DNA from: Pseudomonadota bacterium | GTDB taxonomy: Bacteria > Pseudomonadota > Gammaproteobacteria > Pseudomonadales > Moraxellaceae | Direction: 5' to 3' | DNA length: 64,000 bases | Assembly (NCBI GenBank): GCA_023393635.1 | Contig: JAEWKT010000041.1 | Coordinates: 62,001 to 126,000, forward strand | Shown: in pieces, positions 55,453 through 64,000 of the stretch | Numbering within the stretch: position 1 is the stretch's first letter | Layout: each line of letters starts with the position of its first letter | Made by a program: the position numbers and the translations under genes | Notes under the pieces: generated by a model | What the model saw: only the letters and a program-made list of their open reading frames with translations | Database searches by the model: none | What the model was told of the DNA's origin: nothing

Positions 55453-55677
55453 AATTAGTTTTCTACTCATAGATTTGCTGCAAACAAGAGAAGGTGCGTC
55501 AATAATGTTAATTATGCTAGTCACAGTCACATCTTCTCCTGTTATTATTAAAAAATTAACTCTGTAGTTTTACTTATTTTTATTTAACTTCATTAAGTTT
55601 TAATTACATTGCAAGCTAGTCAATGATCCCGCTGCATATCATGCCGTTTTTACAGGCAGCTTTTATAAGGTACTTCC

Positions 55678-57507
55678 ATGTTTCGCTGGTTTGAAAAACG
55701 TATTCATCCTTATCCATTAACGCCGCCTGGTATTTTACCCAAGCAATTTTTTGCTTTTGTATGGCAAGCCTCTAAAGGCACTCGCTTAATGGTAATTGGG
55801 CTGACCGTGCTTACCGCGATGATTGGTATTTTTGAAGCTATTTTATTTGCCATGATGGGCAAAATGGTCGATTGGCTAAGTCACGTTGAACCTGCGCTAC
55901 TTTGGCAAAAAGAAGGTAGTCATTTACTCCTGTTAGCAGCCATTATTGTTGGCAGTATTTTTTTGGTGAGTCTGCAATCACTGATTAAGCAACAAGGTTT
56001 AATGGGTAATTTTCCCATGCGTTTGCGCTGGAATTTTCACAGGCAAGTGCTTAATCAAAGCCTGGGTTTCTTTAGTGATGATTTTGCAGGGCGTATTGCC
56101 ACCAAAGTGATGCAAACTTCATTGGCTGTGCGTGATGTCTGGATGCTCATGGCTGATATTTTAGCCTTTATGCTGGTTTATTTTGTCACCTTAAGCTTAA
56201 TCATGGGCTCGTTTAGCCTGTGGATGCTGGTGCCATTTTTTATCTGGCTGTCTGCCTATATTAGTGCCATGGCTTATTTTCTACCGCGCCTTGGTGCTAT
56301 TGCCAAAGCCCAGGCCAATGCACGTTCCAGCATGGTTGGCCGAATTACTGACGCTTATACCAATATTCAAACCATTAAGTTATTTTCTCACGCGGGCCGC
56401 GAGGCTGATTATGCCAAAGAATCCATGGATGAATTTTTAATCACGGTTCATCGGCAAATGCGCCTGGTGACGTGGTTGCAGCTCACCAATCAAAGCCTCA
56501 ATGCGTTTTTAATTTTATCTACGGCTGGGGTGGCACTGTGGCTATGGTCAGATTCAGTATTGGGTATTGGTGCAGTGGCAGCCACCACCGCCATGGCTTT
56601 GCGTTTAAATGGTTTTGCCCAATGGATTATGTGGGAAATTTCCTCACTGTTTGAAAATATTGGCACTGTACAGGATGGTATTAACACCTTAACCAAACCA
56701 CAAACCATTGCAGATAAAAAAGAAGCCAAGCCCCTCTCTATTCAGCACAGCACGGTGCAGTTCGACAATGTCAGCTTTGCTTATAGTCCAGATAAACCGA
56801 TTTTAAATCAGCTTAATTTAAGCATTCAGGCAGGTGAAAAAATAGGTCTGGTGGGTCGCTCAGGCGCAGGGAAATCTACCCTGATTAACTTGCTACTGCA
56901 TTTTTATGAACCACAACAAGGCCGTATCTTAATTGATGGACAAGATATCGCGCAGGTCACGCAAGACAGCTTGCGCGCCAATATTGGCATGGTGACTCAA
57001 GATACCTCATTATTACATCGCTCCGTGCGTGAAAATATTTTATATGGCCGCCCTGATGCTACAGAAGCCGAACTGCTAGAAGCTGCCCGACAAGCTGAGG
57101 CCGATGAATTTATTGCGCATTTAACCGATCCTACTGGCCGCAGTGGTTATGATGCGCATGTGGGCGAGCGTGGGGTAAAACTCTCGGGTGGACAGCGCCA
57201 GCGAATTGCCATTGCACGTGTAATGCTAAAGGACGCGCCTATTTTATTATTGGATGAAGCCACAAGTGCTTTGGATTCGGAAGTAGAAGCGGCAATTCAG
57301 CATAGCTTATACAGGCTGATGCAGGGCAAAACCGTCATTGCCATTGCCCATCGCCTGTCTACCATTATGGCCATGGATCGCTTGATTGTGATGGATCAAG
57401 GTCAAATTGTAGAACAGGGTAGCCATCAGGAATTATTGGCATTAAATGGGATTTATGCACGGTTGTGGGCACATCAAAGTGGCGGGTTTTTAATTGAAGA
57501 TGACTAG
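55678..57507 (+). CDS. ABC exporter, fused permease and ATPase (multidrug/lipid type)
   Basis: Half-transporter of 609 aa that should dimerise. Six membrane segments occupy residues 35-320 (e.g. VIGLTVLTAMIGIFEAILFAMMG, shown here in part), followed by an ATPase domain with Walker A GLVGRSGAGKSTLINLLL near 400, the Q-loop MVTQDTSLLHRS, the signature LSGGQRQRIAIARVML and Walker B ILLLDEATSALD, then the H-loop AIAHRLSTI. AAGG lies seven bases before the ATG. The nearest families are MsbA-like and multidrug exporters; substrate unknown. A small membrane protein gene follows after 91 bases. Confidence 0.91.
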   Translation: MFRWFEKRIHPYPLTPPGILPKQFFAFVWQASKGTRLMVIGLTVLTAMIGIFEAILFAMMGKMVDWLSHVEPALLWQKEGSHLLLLAAIIVGSIFLVSLQSLIKQQGLMGNFPMRLRWNFHRQVLNQSLGFFSDDFAGRIATKVMQTSLAVRDVWMLMADILAFMLVYFVTLSLIMGSFSLWMLVPFFIWLSAYISAMAYFLPRLGAIAKAQANARSSMVGRITDAYTNIQTIKLFSHAGREADYAKESMDEFLITVHRQMRLVTWLQLTNQSLNAFLILSTAGVALWLWSDSVLGIGAVAATTAMALRLNGFAQWIMWEISSLFENIGTVQDGINTLTKPQTIADKKEAKPLSIQHSTVQFDNVSFAYSPDKPILNQLNLSIQAGEKIGLVGRSGAGKSTLINLLLHFYEPQQGRILIDGQDIAQVTQDSLRANIGMVTQDTSLLHRSVRENILYGRPDATEAELLEAARQAEADEFIAHLTDPTGRSGYDAHVGERGVKLSGGQRQRIAIARVMLKDAPILLLDEATSALDSEVEAAIQHSLYRLMQGKTVIAIAHRLSTIMAMDRLIVMDQGQIVEQGSHQELLALNGIYARLWAHQSGGFLIEDD

Positions 57508-57598
57508 TGATCAAAACAACTTTATAATTTCATCAAATTTGATAAATTAACGTTTTACAAAAACTCAATAATACCTATTTATAAAATCAGGATGTTTT

Positions 57599-57898
57599 AT
57601 GATTTTTGCTCGTTATCTGATAGCCATTGCGCTATTCATTACAGGATTTTTTATTTTAGTTCAGTGTTGGTTAGAAAGATTTGGCCTGATTGCTATTTGT
57701 AGTGCATTAGGCTGTTTTGTATTGTCGTATATTATTAAGCCATCTTATAAACAACAGACGGATAATCAGCGCAAATCCGACAATACCGTTCAGTGGCTAG
57801 ATTGGATTGATTTTCCTATTGAGTTTATCTTTCAATTAATTACCCTGCCCTTTCGATCTGTAGGCCGACTGCTTAAACATCTGGACATTGATTTTTAG
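57599..57898 (+). CDS. Small membrane protein of unknown function (99 aa)
   Basis: Two N-terminal membrane helices (IAIALFITGFFILVQCW and IAICSALGCFVLSYII), a charged linker, then an amphipathic stretch LPFRSVGRLLKHLDIDF. AGGA lies six bases before the ATG. It sits 91 bases after the ABC exporter, behind the palindrome ATCAAATTTGAT (57532-57543). No family recognised. Confidence 0.78.
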   Translation: MIFARYLIAIALFITGFFILVQCWLERFGLIAICSALGCFVLSYIIKPSYKQQTDNQRKSDNTVQWLDWIDFPIEFIFQLITLPFRSVGRLLKHLDIDF

Positions 57899-58019
57899 TA
57901 TCTGTTGAAAATAAATTAATTTTTGATGTATCCCTGTGCATTTTTGCGTAAAACTTTTAAAAGTTGAGTATGCTAGAAGCTTATTTTCTTTACTGTCATT
58001 TTTCTTTCTGAACGGATTT

Positions 58020-58694
58020 ATGCTAGCAACTACCCGACTTGCCCAACAGCTTGAACATTATCAAAAACTTGGTTTTCATCAAAATCCCTCTTTGGCCATG
58101 CAGCTTAAGGCAGTGCAAGTGGGGCAAAAAAAACGTATGCAGCATATCCATCAAGATTTATTCGAGCAGCCGCAATATCAGCAAATTGTCACATTTTTAC
58201 TTGAACATTTTTATTGTCAGCACAATATATCGCTACTCGCGCAACAGCTTGATAAAGCATTACAAGAAAAAATTAAGCTGGATCGATTTTTGTCAAAAAA
58301 TATATTAGAAACCGCTATTTTAAGCTTTGAGCTGGCGTATTTAACCTTAAAACTTGATGAACAAATTGCTCAGTATCTGTTAGAGCAGCAATTAGAACCC
58401 ACTATTGATCATATTCATCATGCAATTGTACAGCTAAACCAAGAAGCCAGCAGGCAACAGCAGTTCAATTTACTGACCAAAATCAGTGCCGCCCTATATC
58501 AATATGCACATAGTTTTTTTATTCAAAGTGCGTTTAAACTTGCCAAAAGTACCGCTTACCGCCGCCAGTTTCATTTTTTATATGACTATTTAGCCCATGC
58601 CTTTAAAACAGTGCGTGCTACACCCCACTGCAACGATTTTTTTAATGAGTTTATTGCCCAGGAAAGAAAATTTTTGACGGCAACTTTTACTTAA
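58020..58694 (+). CDS. FFLEELY-motif-like protein, copy A
   Basis: A 224-residue all-helical protein with no signal or membrane segment. It is a paralogue of the next gene: both begin with LAQQLEHYQKLGFHQNPSLA / LQQQLEVFNQLEFHQDPRLA (cut here to matching halves), both have QKKRMQHIH / QKQRMVNTH, a central FLLEHFYCQHN / YFLNRLYGGPD element equivalent to the FFLEELY motif, and end in FIAQERKFL / FTAREREII. ATG at 58020 is preferred over an in-frame start at 57936 because it matches the paralogue's start. Copy A seems the more diverged. Function unknown. Confidence 0.78.
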   Translation: MLATTRLAQQLEHYQKLGFHQNPSLAMQLKAVQVGQKKRMQHIHQDLFEQPQYQQIVTFLLEHFYCQHNISLLAQQLDKALQEKIKLDRFLSKNILETAILSFELAYLTLKLDEQIAQYLLEQQLEPTIDHIHHAIVQLNQEASRQQQFNLLTKISAALYQYAHSFFIQSAFKLAKSTAYRRQFHFLYDYLAHAFKTVRATPHCNDFFNEFIAQERKFLTATFT

Positions 58695-58828
58695 CTGTCT
58701 ACTTTTCTTTTTTAACCACTTCATCCATAGACCACAACAATAGCAAAAATGGTTCAATATGCTGGTTTTGTTCAACAAGAAATCGGTTATGCTTAAACAT
58801 TGCCTGAGCTATTATAATTTTACTGACT

Positions 58829-59533
58829 ATGTCTAAATTTGATGCATTACAACAACAGCTTGAAGTTTTTAATCAGCTTGAATTTCACCAGGATCCACGC
58901 TTGGCCAAGCGTTTAAATGATGTACAAACCTGGCAAAAGCAACGTATGGTTAACACGCACGCTGCATTTTTTGCGGTTCCTGAACATCATTTAATGTCAC
59001 AGTATTTTTTAAATCGTCTGTATGGTGGGCCAGATTTTGACATCTTGGCACAACAAATTGCACGGCTTATTAAACATGCAGGTATTGTTGAAAAAATTAT
59101 GCCTGACTCTGCCATTCGCACTGGTTTTGCTGGGGTAGAACTTGCGGTACTCGCTGTGCGGCTCGATCAGGATCTGGCTATTAATTTATTAAATACTTAT
59201 GCACCCGATATGCCTTTAAATGATGAGATTATGCGGGTTGCCTATTTAAAGTTAGACCAACAAGTGCCGCGCTTACATCAAATGGCATTATTAGATGAGC
59301 TGGGTAAAAGTTTGGACAAATATGTACGCTCTCGGGTGGTGAGAACTGCATTTAAAATGTCAAAAGGGTTGGCCAACAAATACAAAGTGGCACCTATTTA
59401 TGAGTTTATTGAAGAAGGTTTTGATGCCATGAGTCCACTCGACTCAGCCGAGCAATTTGTAAAAACATTCACAGCCAGAGAGCGTGAAATTATTGCGAGT
59501 GTGCATGCAGGTAATCCTTATCCATTTGCTTAA
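58829..59533 (+). CDS. FFLEELY-motif-like protein, copy B
   Basis: A 234-residue soluble helical protein, paralogous to the preceding gene and similar in layout to a gammaproteobacterial family named for an FFLEELY motif (here YFLNRLYG near residue 68). LAVLAVRLDQDLAINLL aligns with LAYLTLKLDEQIAQYLL of copy A, and VRTAFKMSKGLA with IQSAFKLAKSTA. It lies 134 bases downstream of copy A on the same strand. No enzyme motif; the family has no known function that I can state. No clear ribosome site before the ATG. Confidence 0.82.
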   Translation: MSKFDALQQQLEVFNQLEFHQDPRLAKRLNDVQTWQKQRMVNTHAAFFAVPEHHLMSQYFLNRLYGGPDFDILAQQIARLIKHAGIVEKIMPDSAIRTGFAGVELAVLAVRLDQDLAINLLNTYAPDMPLNDEIMRVAYLKLDQQVPRLHQMALLDELGKSLDKYVRSRVVRTAFKMSKGLANKYKVAPIYEFIEEGFDAMSPLDSAEQFVKTFTAREREIIASVHAGNPYPFA

Positions 59534-59741
59534 GCCAGTTATTTGAGCAAATGGATTCAATCATTATTGTCTGATTTATTATTGCTTAGTTTCACGCTAA
59601 ACAACTGGTCACAATAATGTTGCTTTTTGCAGTTTATGTCAGCAGTACTGCTAAAAATCTGGCATGATCGGCGTAGTTTTTTGTCATATATTTACGGTAG
59701 GCCCTAATCAAGGCATGCCCCGCTTTTATGGAGTGACAGCA

Positions 59742-60683
59742 ATGTCTGATACCGATATCAAAAACACCAACCCTAACAACAATACCCCAGCACCCGAATC
59801 TCAAGACTCTCAACATAGCAACAGCGCGGCCAACTCAGCGTTTTTAAATCAGCCGCTACCCACAGGCACACCGCAAGGTCAGCAGCAAAGTCTGGCTGGC
59901 GCAAGCACTGGTTCTAATCCAGCAGCTAACAGCACCACTACTACCAATGCCACCACCCATTTTGGCTACAAAACTGTTGCAGTAGAAGAAAAACAGCAAA
60001 AAGTGGCTGAAGTATTCCATTCGGTAGCCAGCAAATATGACCTGATGAATGACTTAATGTCATTTGGTATTCATCGCTTATGGAAGCGTTTTGCCATTAG
60101 CTTATCGGGTGTTCGTCGTGGTCAGCATGTATTGGACATTGCTGGCGGCACAGGGGATTTGGCACTGGCTTTTAGCCGTGAAGTAGGCGCGCAAGGTCGT
60201 GTGGTACTATCAGATATTAATGAATCCATGCTGAATGTTGGCCGTGATCGCCTTATCGACAAAGGCTGCACCAATGTGGAGTTTGTGCTGGCAAATGCAG
60301 AAACGCTTGAGCCATTTGAAGATGAAAGCTTTGATTTAATTACTATTAGCTTTGGCCTGCGTAACGTGACTGATAAAGACGCTGCCCTGCGTTCCATGTT
60401 TCGCGTGTTAAAGCCAGGTGGTCGCTTACTGATCCTGGAATTTTCCAAGCCTGTATTTGAACCATTATCGCGTTTGTATGATCTGTATTCGTTTACCGCC
60501 TTACCCATCATGGGCAAACTGGTGGCCAATGATTCTGAAAGTTATCGCTATCTGGCAGAATCCATTCGTATGCATCCCGATCAGCGCACCTTAAAGCAAA
60601 TGATGGAAACTGCTGGTTTTCATAGCTGCGACTATCACAATATGACTGGTGGTATTGTTGCCCTGCATCGTGGTTTTAAATAA
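59742..60683 (+). CDS. ubiE: Ubiquinone/menaquinone C-methyltransferase UbiE
   Basis: SAM-dependent C-methylation in ubiquinone synthesis. The methyltransferase core starts around residue 68 (YKTVAVEEKQQKVAEVFHSV), with SAM motif VLDIAGGTGDLALAF, ISFGLRNVTD and LKPGGRLLILEFSKP, ending in MTGGIVALHRGFK. At 313 aa it is about 60 residues longer than E. coli UbiE: the extra N terminus is low-complexity Asn/Ser/Thr/Gln/Pro. ATG at 59742 has GGAG eight bases upstream. First gene of ubiE-ubiJ-ubiB, the conserved gammaproteobacterial order. Confidence 0.96.
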   Translation: MSDTDIKNTNPNNNTPAPESQDSQHSNSAANSAFLNQPLPTGTPQGQQQSLAGASTGSNPAANSTTTTNATTHFGYKTVAVEEKQQKVAEVFHSVASKYDLMNDLMSFGIHRLWKRFAISLSGVRRGQHVLDIAGGTGDLALAFSREVGAQGRVVLSDINESMLNVGRDRLIDKGCTNVEFVLANAETLEPFEDESFDLITISFGLRNVTDKDAALRSMFRVLKPGGRLLILEFSKPVFEPLSRLYDLYSFTALPIMGKLVANDSESYRYLAESIRMHPDQRTLKQMMETAGFHSCDYHNMTGGIVALHRGFK

Positions 60684-60684
60684 T

Positions 60685-60734
60685 CGCTTTTTTAAGTAGT
60701 CACGCTTTTAAGTATTTACGCTTTTGAGTATTTA
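60685..60734 (+). repeat. Three tandem ~16-bp repeats between ubiE and ubiJ
   Basis: Units at 60685-60702, 60703-60718 and 60719-60734 share CGCTTTT-AAGTAttTA (18, 16 and 16 bases, few changes). They start directly after the ubiE stop and end 23 bases before ubiJ. Confidence 0.7.
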
Positions 60735-60757
60735 AAATTTAAAGCAGGAAAATACCT

Positions 60758-61483
60758 ATGCTTGCTGTTCTTGCGCTTGGCACTGCTGAAAGCTTATTGA
60801 ACCGATGGATTGACTTAGACGCTGCCACGCGGCAACAACTTAATGCGTTATCGGGCAAATTACTGCGTGTGGTAATTGATGCTCCGCAACTGTCGGTTGA
60901 TGTATGGTTTGATGACAATAAAATTCGCATTAACCCTACGGCTTTGGGCATGGCAAATCATCAGCCGTCTATTTTTGAACAACGCCCTTATGACCCTGCT
61001 TACGCCCCTGAGCAAGCGCATTTAACCCTGCACGTGGTAAATATGGTAGACCTTGCCAAACTCATGAGTGCCAAAGCAGGTGAAACGGGTAATATTCCGA
61101 TTCATGGCGACATGAGTATATTGCAACAATTGCAGCGTATACTAGCACAATCCCAGCCAGATTTAGCCAGCCAGCTTAGCCCATGGATTGGTGCCATTGC
61201 GGCAAAGCAAATTAGTGACATACTGGCAATCGGCAAAAAAACTATTCTGCAAACCAGTCAAAGTATGGCCAGCCATGCTCAAGATGCCATCACTGAAGAT
61301 AGCCAACTGCTTGCGGCACGCTGGCAAATGGATCAATTTAAAAATAATATGCGTCATTTACGACAAGACATTGAGCGCGCGCAGGCAAAAGTGAAAACGC
61401 TACAGCAGCAGTTGCAGCAACAGCCTACCCCAGCATCTGACACCGAGCAATCCATTCAAAGCGCACAGCAACAGCAGCAGTAA
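60758..61483 (+). CDS. ubiJ: Ubiquinone biosynthesis accessory factor UbiJ (SCP2 domain)
   Basis: Lipid-binding scaffold of the aerobic ubiquinone complex. The 241-residue protein has an SCP2 fold (about 15-125), with FDDNKIRINPTALG and IPIHGDMSILQQLQRIL typical of UbiJ, then a C-terminal coiled coil (MRHLRQDIERAQAKVKTL) and a Gln-rich tail. AGGA lies eight bases before the ATG. It is flanked by ubiE and ubiB in the standard order; the gap to ubiB is 20 bases. Confidence 0.93.
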   Translation: MLAVLALGTAESLLNRWIDLDAATRQQLNALSGKLLRVVIDAPQLSVDVWFDDNKIRINPTALGMANHQPSIFEQRPYDPAYAPEQAHLTLHVVNMVDLAKLMSAKAGETGNIPIHGDMSILQQLQRILAQSQPDLASQLSPWIGAIAAKQISDILAIGKKTILQTSQSMASHAQDAITEDSQLLAARWQMDQFKNNMRHLRQDIERAQAKVKTLQQQLQQQPTPASDTEQSIQSAQQQQQ

Positions 61484-61503
61484 AGACTTTAGGACGATAC
61501 CAA

Positions 61504-63123
61504 ATGATTCCGCATTTTCAACGCTTGGCAGAATTATGGCGACTGGCCGCACACCACCGCCTAGATACCCTAATTCCTGAAGACGAGCTGCCTGTAAAAG
61601 CCAAGCCAATTATTCAACTGATTAAATTACATCCAGCAGCCTGGGGTAGTAAAGCCAGCAAAGATCCCTTGCGCTTAAAGCATGCCCTGGAAGAAATGGG
61701 ACCATTGTTTGTTAAGCTGGGCCAATTATTATCTACGCGGCGTGATTTAATTCCACCAGAATTACTGGCACAACTGGTGCTGCTGCAAGACCGTGTGGCG
61801 CCGTTTGCCAGCAATATTGCCAAACAGCGGGTTGAAGAATCATTACTTGCCAGTATTGATACCCTCTTTGCACGTTTTGATGACACGCCACTGGCTGCTG
61901 CGTCTATTGCCCAGGTGCATACTGCTGCCCTACACGATGGCCGCGAAGTCATTGTAAAAATTGTTCGGCCTGATATTCGCCCACGTATTTTAAAAGATTT
62001 TGAAATCTTAATGTGGCTTGGTCAATGGTTAGAAGCTCGAGTAGAAGCCGCGCGCGCCGTGCATATGGTACAAGTGATTAGTGATTACCGCCAAGTGATC
62101 TTAAATGAGCTGGATTTAGAGCTTGAAGCCGCCAATACCATGAAAATGCGGCATAATTTTTTAGGCTCAAGCATGATGTATGTGCCTGAAGTGTATACGG
62201 CTAGCCGTGATGTCATGGTTGCTGAGCGCATTAGTGGCGTGCCTGTGTCAGACATTGATACGTTTGAAAAACTGGGCATGGATCGCGCGCAACTAGGCGA
62301 AAAAGGTCTGACTATCTTTTTTACCCAAGTGTTCCGCGATAATTTTTTTCATGCTGATATGCACCCTGGCAACGTGTTTGTTGAAACCTTAAATCCACAA
62401 AACCCACGCTTTATTGCACTCGACTGCGCCATTGTGGGTGAGCTATCCAAAAGTGACCAGATGACCGTGGCACGATTGCTGTTGTCAGTAATGAATAACA
62501 ATTTTGAGCAGCTGATTCAAATTGTGCATCAAGCTGGCTGGATTCCCGCAGGTGCTGACCAAAATATGTTAGCGCGTGAAATGCGCCGCACTGTGGGTCC
62601 AATGATTTCAAAACCCATGGATCAACTGGATTTTGCAGGTATCTTAATTCAGGTGATGGACATTGCCAGACGTCATCATTTGGAAATCCCACCGCAATTG
62701 ATGTTACTGCTCAAAACCTTAGTACATGTTGAAGGCCTAGGCCGTGATTTATACCCACAGCTAGATATCTGGCAGCTCGCCAAACCCATTTTAACCGAAT
62801 GGGTCAAGCAAAACGTTAATCCTCTGAATACCCTAAAAGAGCTAGGGCAGCAAATACCAGATATGCTGATGGGTGCAAGCGACCTCCCTGCACTGCTTAT
62901 TGATAGTTTGCATAATTTACGTCAACAAGGCGCATGGCAAGACAAACAATGGCGTGAATTACAACTCATGCGTTTAGACATGCAACAGACGCGTCGCCGT
63001 GACTGGCTGGCTGGCAGCGGCTTTTTTGCACTATTGGTAATAGCTACCCAAATGCCTTGGCCAATTGCGATAATTTTTATATTGCTAGCAGGTTTTATTG
63101 TCTTGTGGCGCCTGGTGTCCTAA
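61504..63123 (+). CDS. ubiB: Ubiquinone biosynthesis kinase-like protein UbiB
   Basis: Atypical ABC1/ADCK-family ATPase needed for ubiquinone synthesis. The 539-residue protein has the family KxGQ motif in FVKLGQLLSTRRDLIPPE near 75, the Ala-rich nucleotide loop AAASIAQVHTA near 130, LDLELEAANTMKM, FHADMHPGNVFVE (catalytic loop) and FIALDCAIVG (metal-binding Asp). Two C-terminal hydrophobic segments (FFALLVIATQMPWPIAIIF..., cut here) anchor it in the inner membrane. Length is the same as in E. coli (546). Last gene of the operon. Confidence 0.96.
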   Translation: MIPHFQRLAELWRLAAHHRLDTLIPEDELPVKAKPIIQLIKLHPAAWGSKASKDPLRLKHALEEMGPLFVKLGQLLSTRRDLIPPELLAQLVLLQDRVAPFASNIAKQRVEESLLASIDTLFARFDDTPLAAASIAQVHTAALHDGREVIVKIVRPDIRPRILKDFEILMWLGQWLEARVEAARAVHMVQVISDYRQVILNELDLELEAANTMKMRHNFLGSSMMYVPEVYTASRDVMVAERISGVPVSDIDTFEKLGMDRAQLGEKGLTIFFTQVFRDNFFHADMHPGNVFVETLNPQNPRFIALDCAIVGELSKSDQMTVARLLLSVMNNNFEQLIQIVHQAGWIPAGADQNMLAREMRRTVGPMISKPMDQLDFAGILIQVMDIARRHHLEIPPQLMLLLKTLVHVEGLGRDLYPQLDIWQLAKPILTEWVKQNVNPLNTLKELGQQIPDMLMGASDLPALLIDSLHNLRQQGAWQDKQWRELQLMRLDMQQTRRRDWLAGSGFFALLVIATQMPWPIAIIFILLAGFIVLWRLVS

Positions 63124-63176
63124 GCATACAATAGACTTTCTGGTAAATTTTAAACCGCCGTTTATTGTTAGTATTA

Positions 63177-63779
63177 ATGCTCAGTTTTGAAAGTCTGCTT
63201 GGTCTTGTTGCGTTTGCATTGGTCAGTTCCATTACCCCAGGGCCTAATAACGTCATGCTGTTAGCGTCTGGCGTTAATTTTGGCTTTAAGCAGACTATTC
63301 CTCACATGCTGGGCATTAGTTTTGGCTTTTTTATTTTAGCCTTAGCCAGTGGATTAGGCGTAGGGGTATTTTTACAACAATTTCCAGCCTTGCACATGGC
63401 ACTTAAAGTGATCTCCGCGCTATATTTAGTCTATTTGGCCATTAAAATTGCACGTGACCGCAGCATAAGTGACAATGAGAGCACTGACAAAAAGCCACTG
63501 ACCTTTTTACAAGCTGCATTATTTCAGTGGGTTAATCCCAAAGCATGGATGATTGCCATTTCAGCCATGATTATTTTTGGTCAATCATCGCCCTCATTAG
63601 CACATATCAGTTGGATTGCCCTGGTCTTTAGTGTGGTTGGTTTACCCTGTATTGCCATCTGGGCAGTATTTGGCATGTTACTTAAACAATTACTCAGCCA
63701 GCCAGTCTATTTAAAATGGTTTAATATCAGCATGGGGGCTTTACTCATTGCCAGTATTTACCCCGTTTTTTATGGTTAA
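63177..63779 (+). CDS. LysE/RhtB-family amino-acid exporter
   Basis: Inner-membrane exporter of about 200 aa with five to six membrane helices. The N-terminal SSITPGPNNVMLLASGVNFG is the LysE/RhtB signature, and LQAALFQWVNPKAWMIAISAM is the conserved central motif. ATG at 63177 fits homologues; an in-frame TTG at 63165 is an alternative, and neither has a clear ribosome site. Transported amino acid or derivative unknown. It lies 53 bases after ubiB but is probably separately transcribed. Confidence 0.87.
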   Translation: MLSFESLLGLVAFALVSSITPGPNNVMLLASGVNFGFKQTIPHMLGISFGFFILALASGLGVGVFLQQFPALHMALKVISALYLVYLAIKIARDRSISDNESTDKKPLTFLQAALFQWVNPKAWMIAISAMIIFGQSSPSLAHISWIALVFSVVGLPCIAIWAVFGMLLKQLLSQPVYLKWFNISMGALLIASIYPVFYG

Positions 63780-63906
63780 ATTTTAACTGTAGAAAAAACG
63801 TATTTGACCTGTAAAATTTTACATCTAAAAGAAATTCAATAACGTGAAACAGTAAACATTATTATATAAATTTTGTGATAATTAATGCGTTTTATTTGAC
63901 TAATCT

Positions 63907-63915
63907 TGTGGATAA
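63907..63915 (-). other. Perfect DnaA-box consensus near the window end
   Basis: TGTGGATAA is the exact reverse complement of TTATCCACA. A single box; it may serve a gene beyond the window or be chance. Confidence 0.35.
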
Positions 63916-63923
63916 CATAGAGT

Positions 63924-63947
63924 AAAAAAGGAGGTTTATCCTTTTTT
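63924..63947 (+). terminator. Symmetrical terminator after the LysE-type gene
   Basis: AAAAAAGGA-GGTTTA-TCCTTTTTT: perfect 9-bp stem with A- and T-tracts, so it can act in both directions. Nothing further is seen to 64000. Confidence 0.82.
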
Positions 63948-64000
63948 AATTGATAAAGAACTGATTTCTTGCTATAAGAAAGGCATTTACACCCACAACA

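Noticed and set aside
1..64000. CRISPR arrays, insertion sequences, tRNA/rRNA genes, prophage
   Set aside because: No regular 28-36 bp repeat-spacer pattern, transposase frame, cloverleaf or phage structural gene was seen on reading both strands.

Overview
The window is a stretch of chromosome from a gammaproteobacterium, most probably of the family Moraxellaceae (Acinetobacter, Alkanindiges or a near relative). The grounds are overall gene content and style: a FimV-type LysM/TPR protein, a hemF–ribA–dxs–suhB neighbourhood, UbiE-UbiJ-UbiB, an SlyX/Uup pair, a DUF6586-like protein, a late acyltransferase plus core glycosyltransferase, and moderately AT-rich DNA with many Gln-rich proteins. The genus assignment is inference; no rRNA lies in the window. 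There are no tRNA or rRNA genes, no insertion sequences, no CRISPR array and no prophage that I can see.

Layout. 1-2 kb: a TetR-family repressor (cut by the window edge) divergent from an aldehyde dehydrogenase, with a perfect palindromic operator between the -35 and -10 boxes. 2.1-5.6 kb: ribosomal proteins L28 and L33, a YbaL-type K+/H+ antiporter and two small conserved proteins. 5.7-14.9 kb: nitronate monooxygenase, an inner-membrane OmpA-domain protein, then hemF, ribA, dxs, a quinone oxidoreductase and suhB. 15-18.4 kb: an accessory island with a membrane-anchored metalloprotease-like protein, an orphan PAAR protein with a C-terminal extension, an unrecognised 201-residue protein and two to three tandem related lipoproteins (the last one decayed). 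It reads as a type VI secretion cargo/immunity module. 18.4-24.7 kb: topA, a small membrane protein, and a lipid/CoA group (enoyl-CoA hydratase, hotdog thioesterase, ferritin-like metal hydrolase) with a divergent HxlR regulator. 24.8-29.8 kb: slyX, uup, a lipoprotein, an LpxL/LpxM-type acyltransferase and a glycosyltransferase. 30-38.6 kb: a membrane endonuclease/phosphatase-fold protein, asd, fimV, an asparaginase, truA and an AraC-type regulator. 38.8-43.3 kb: infA, an AT-rich AbiH-type phage-defence gene, and the divergent D-2-hydroxyglutarate dehydrogenase/serA pair. 43.4-45 kb: a hemerythrin plus catalase-like stress operon. 45.4-54.4 kb: recC-recB-recD in one operon. 54.9-59.5 kb: a DUF697-like protein, an ABC exporter, a small membrane protein and two tandem paralogues. 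59.7-63.1 kb: the ubiE-ubiJ-ubiB ubiquinone operon, then a LysE-type exporter.

Most of the window is core metabolism and repair. The points worth a second look are the PAAR/lipoprotein module (15.9-18.4 kb), the isolated AbiH gene with a SIR2-like motif order (39.1-40.4 kb), and seven DnaA-box-like 9-mers spaced exactly 12 bp apart, which also encode the repetitive N terminus of RecD (47.05-47.13 kb). All functional statements rest on reading motifs and gene order; no database search was run.
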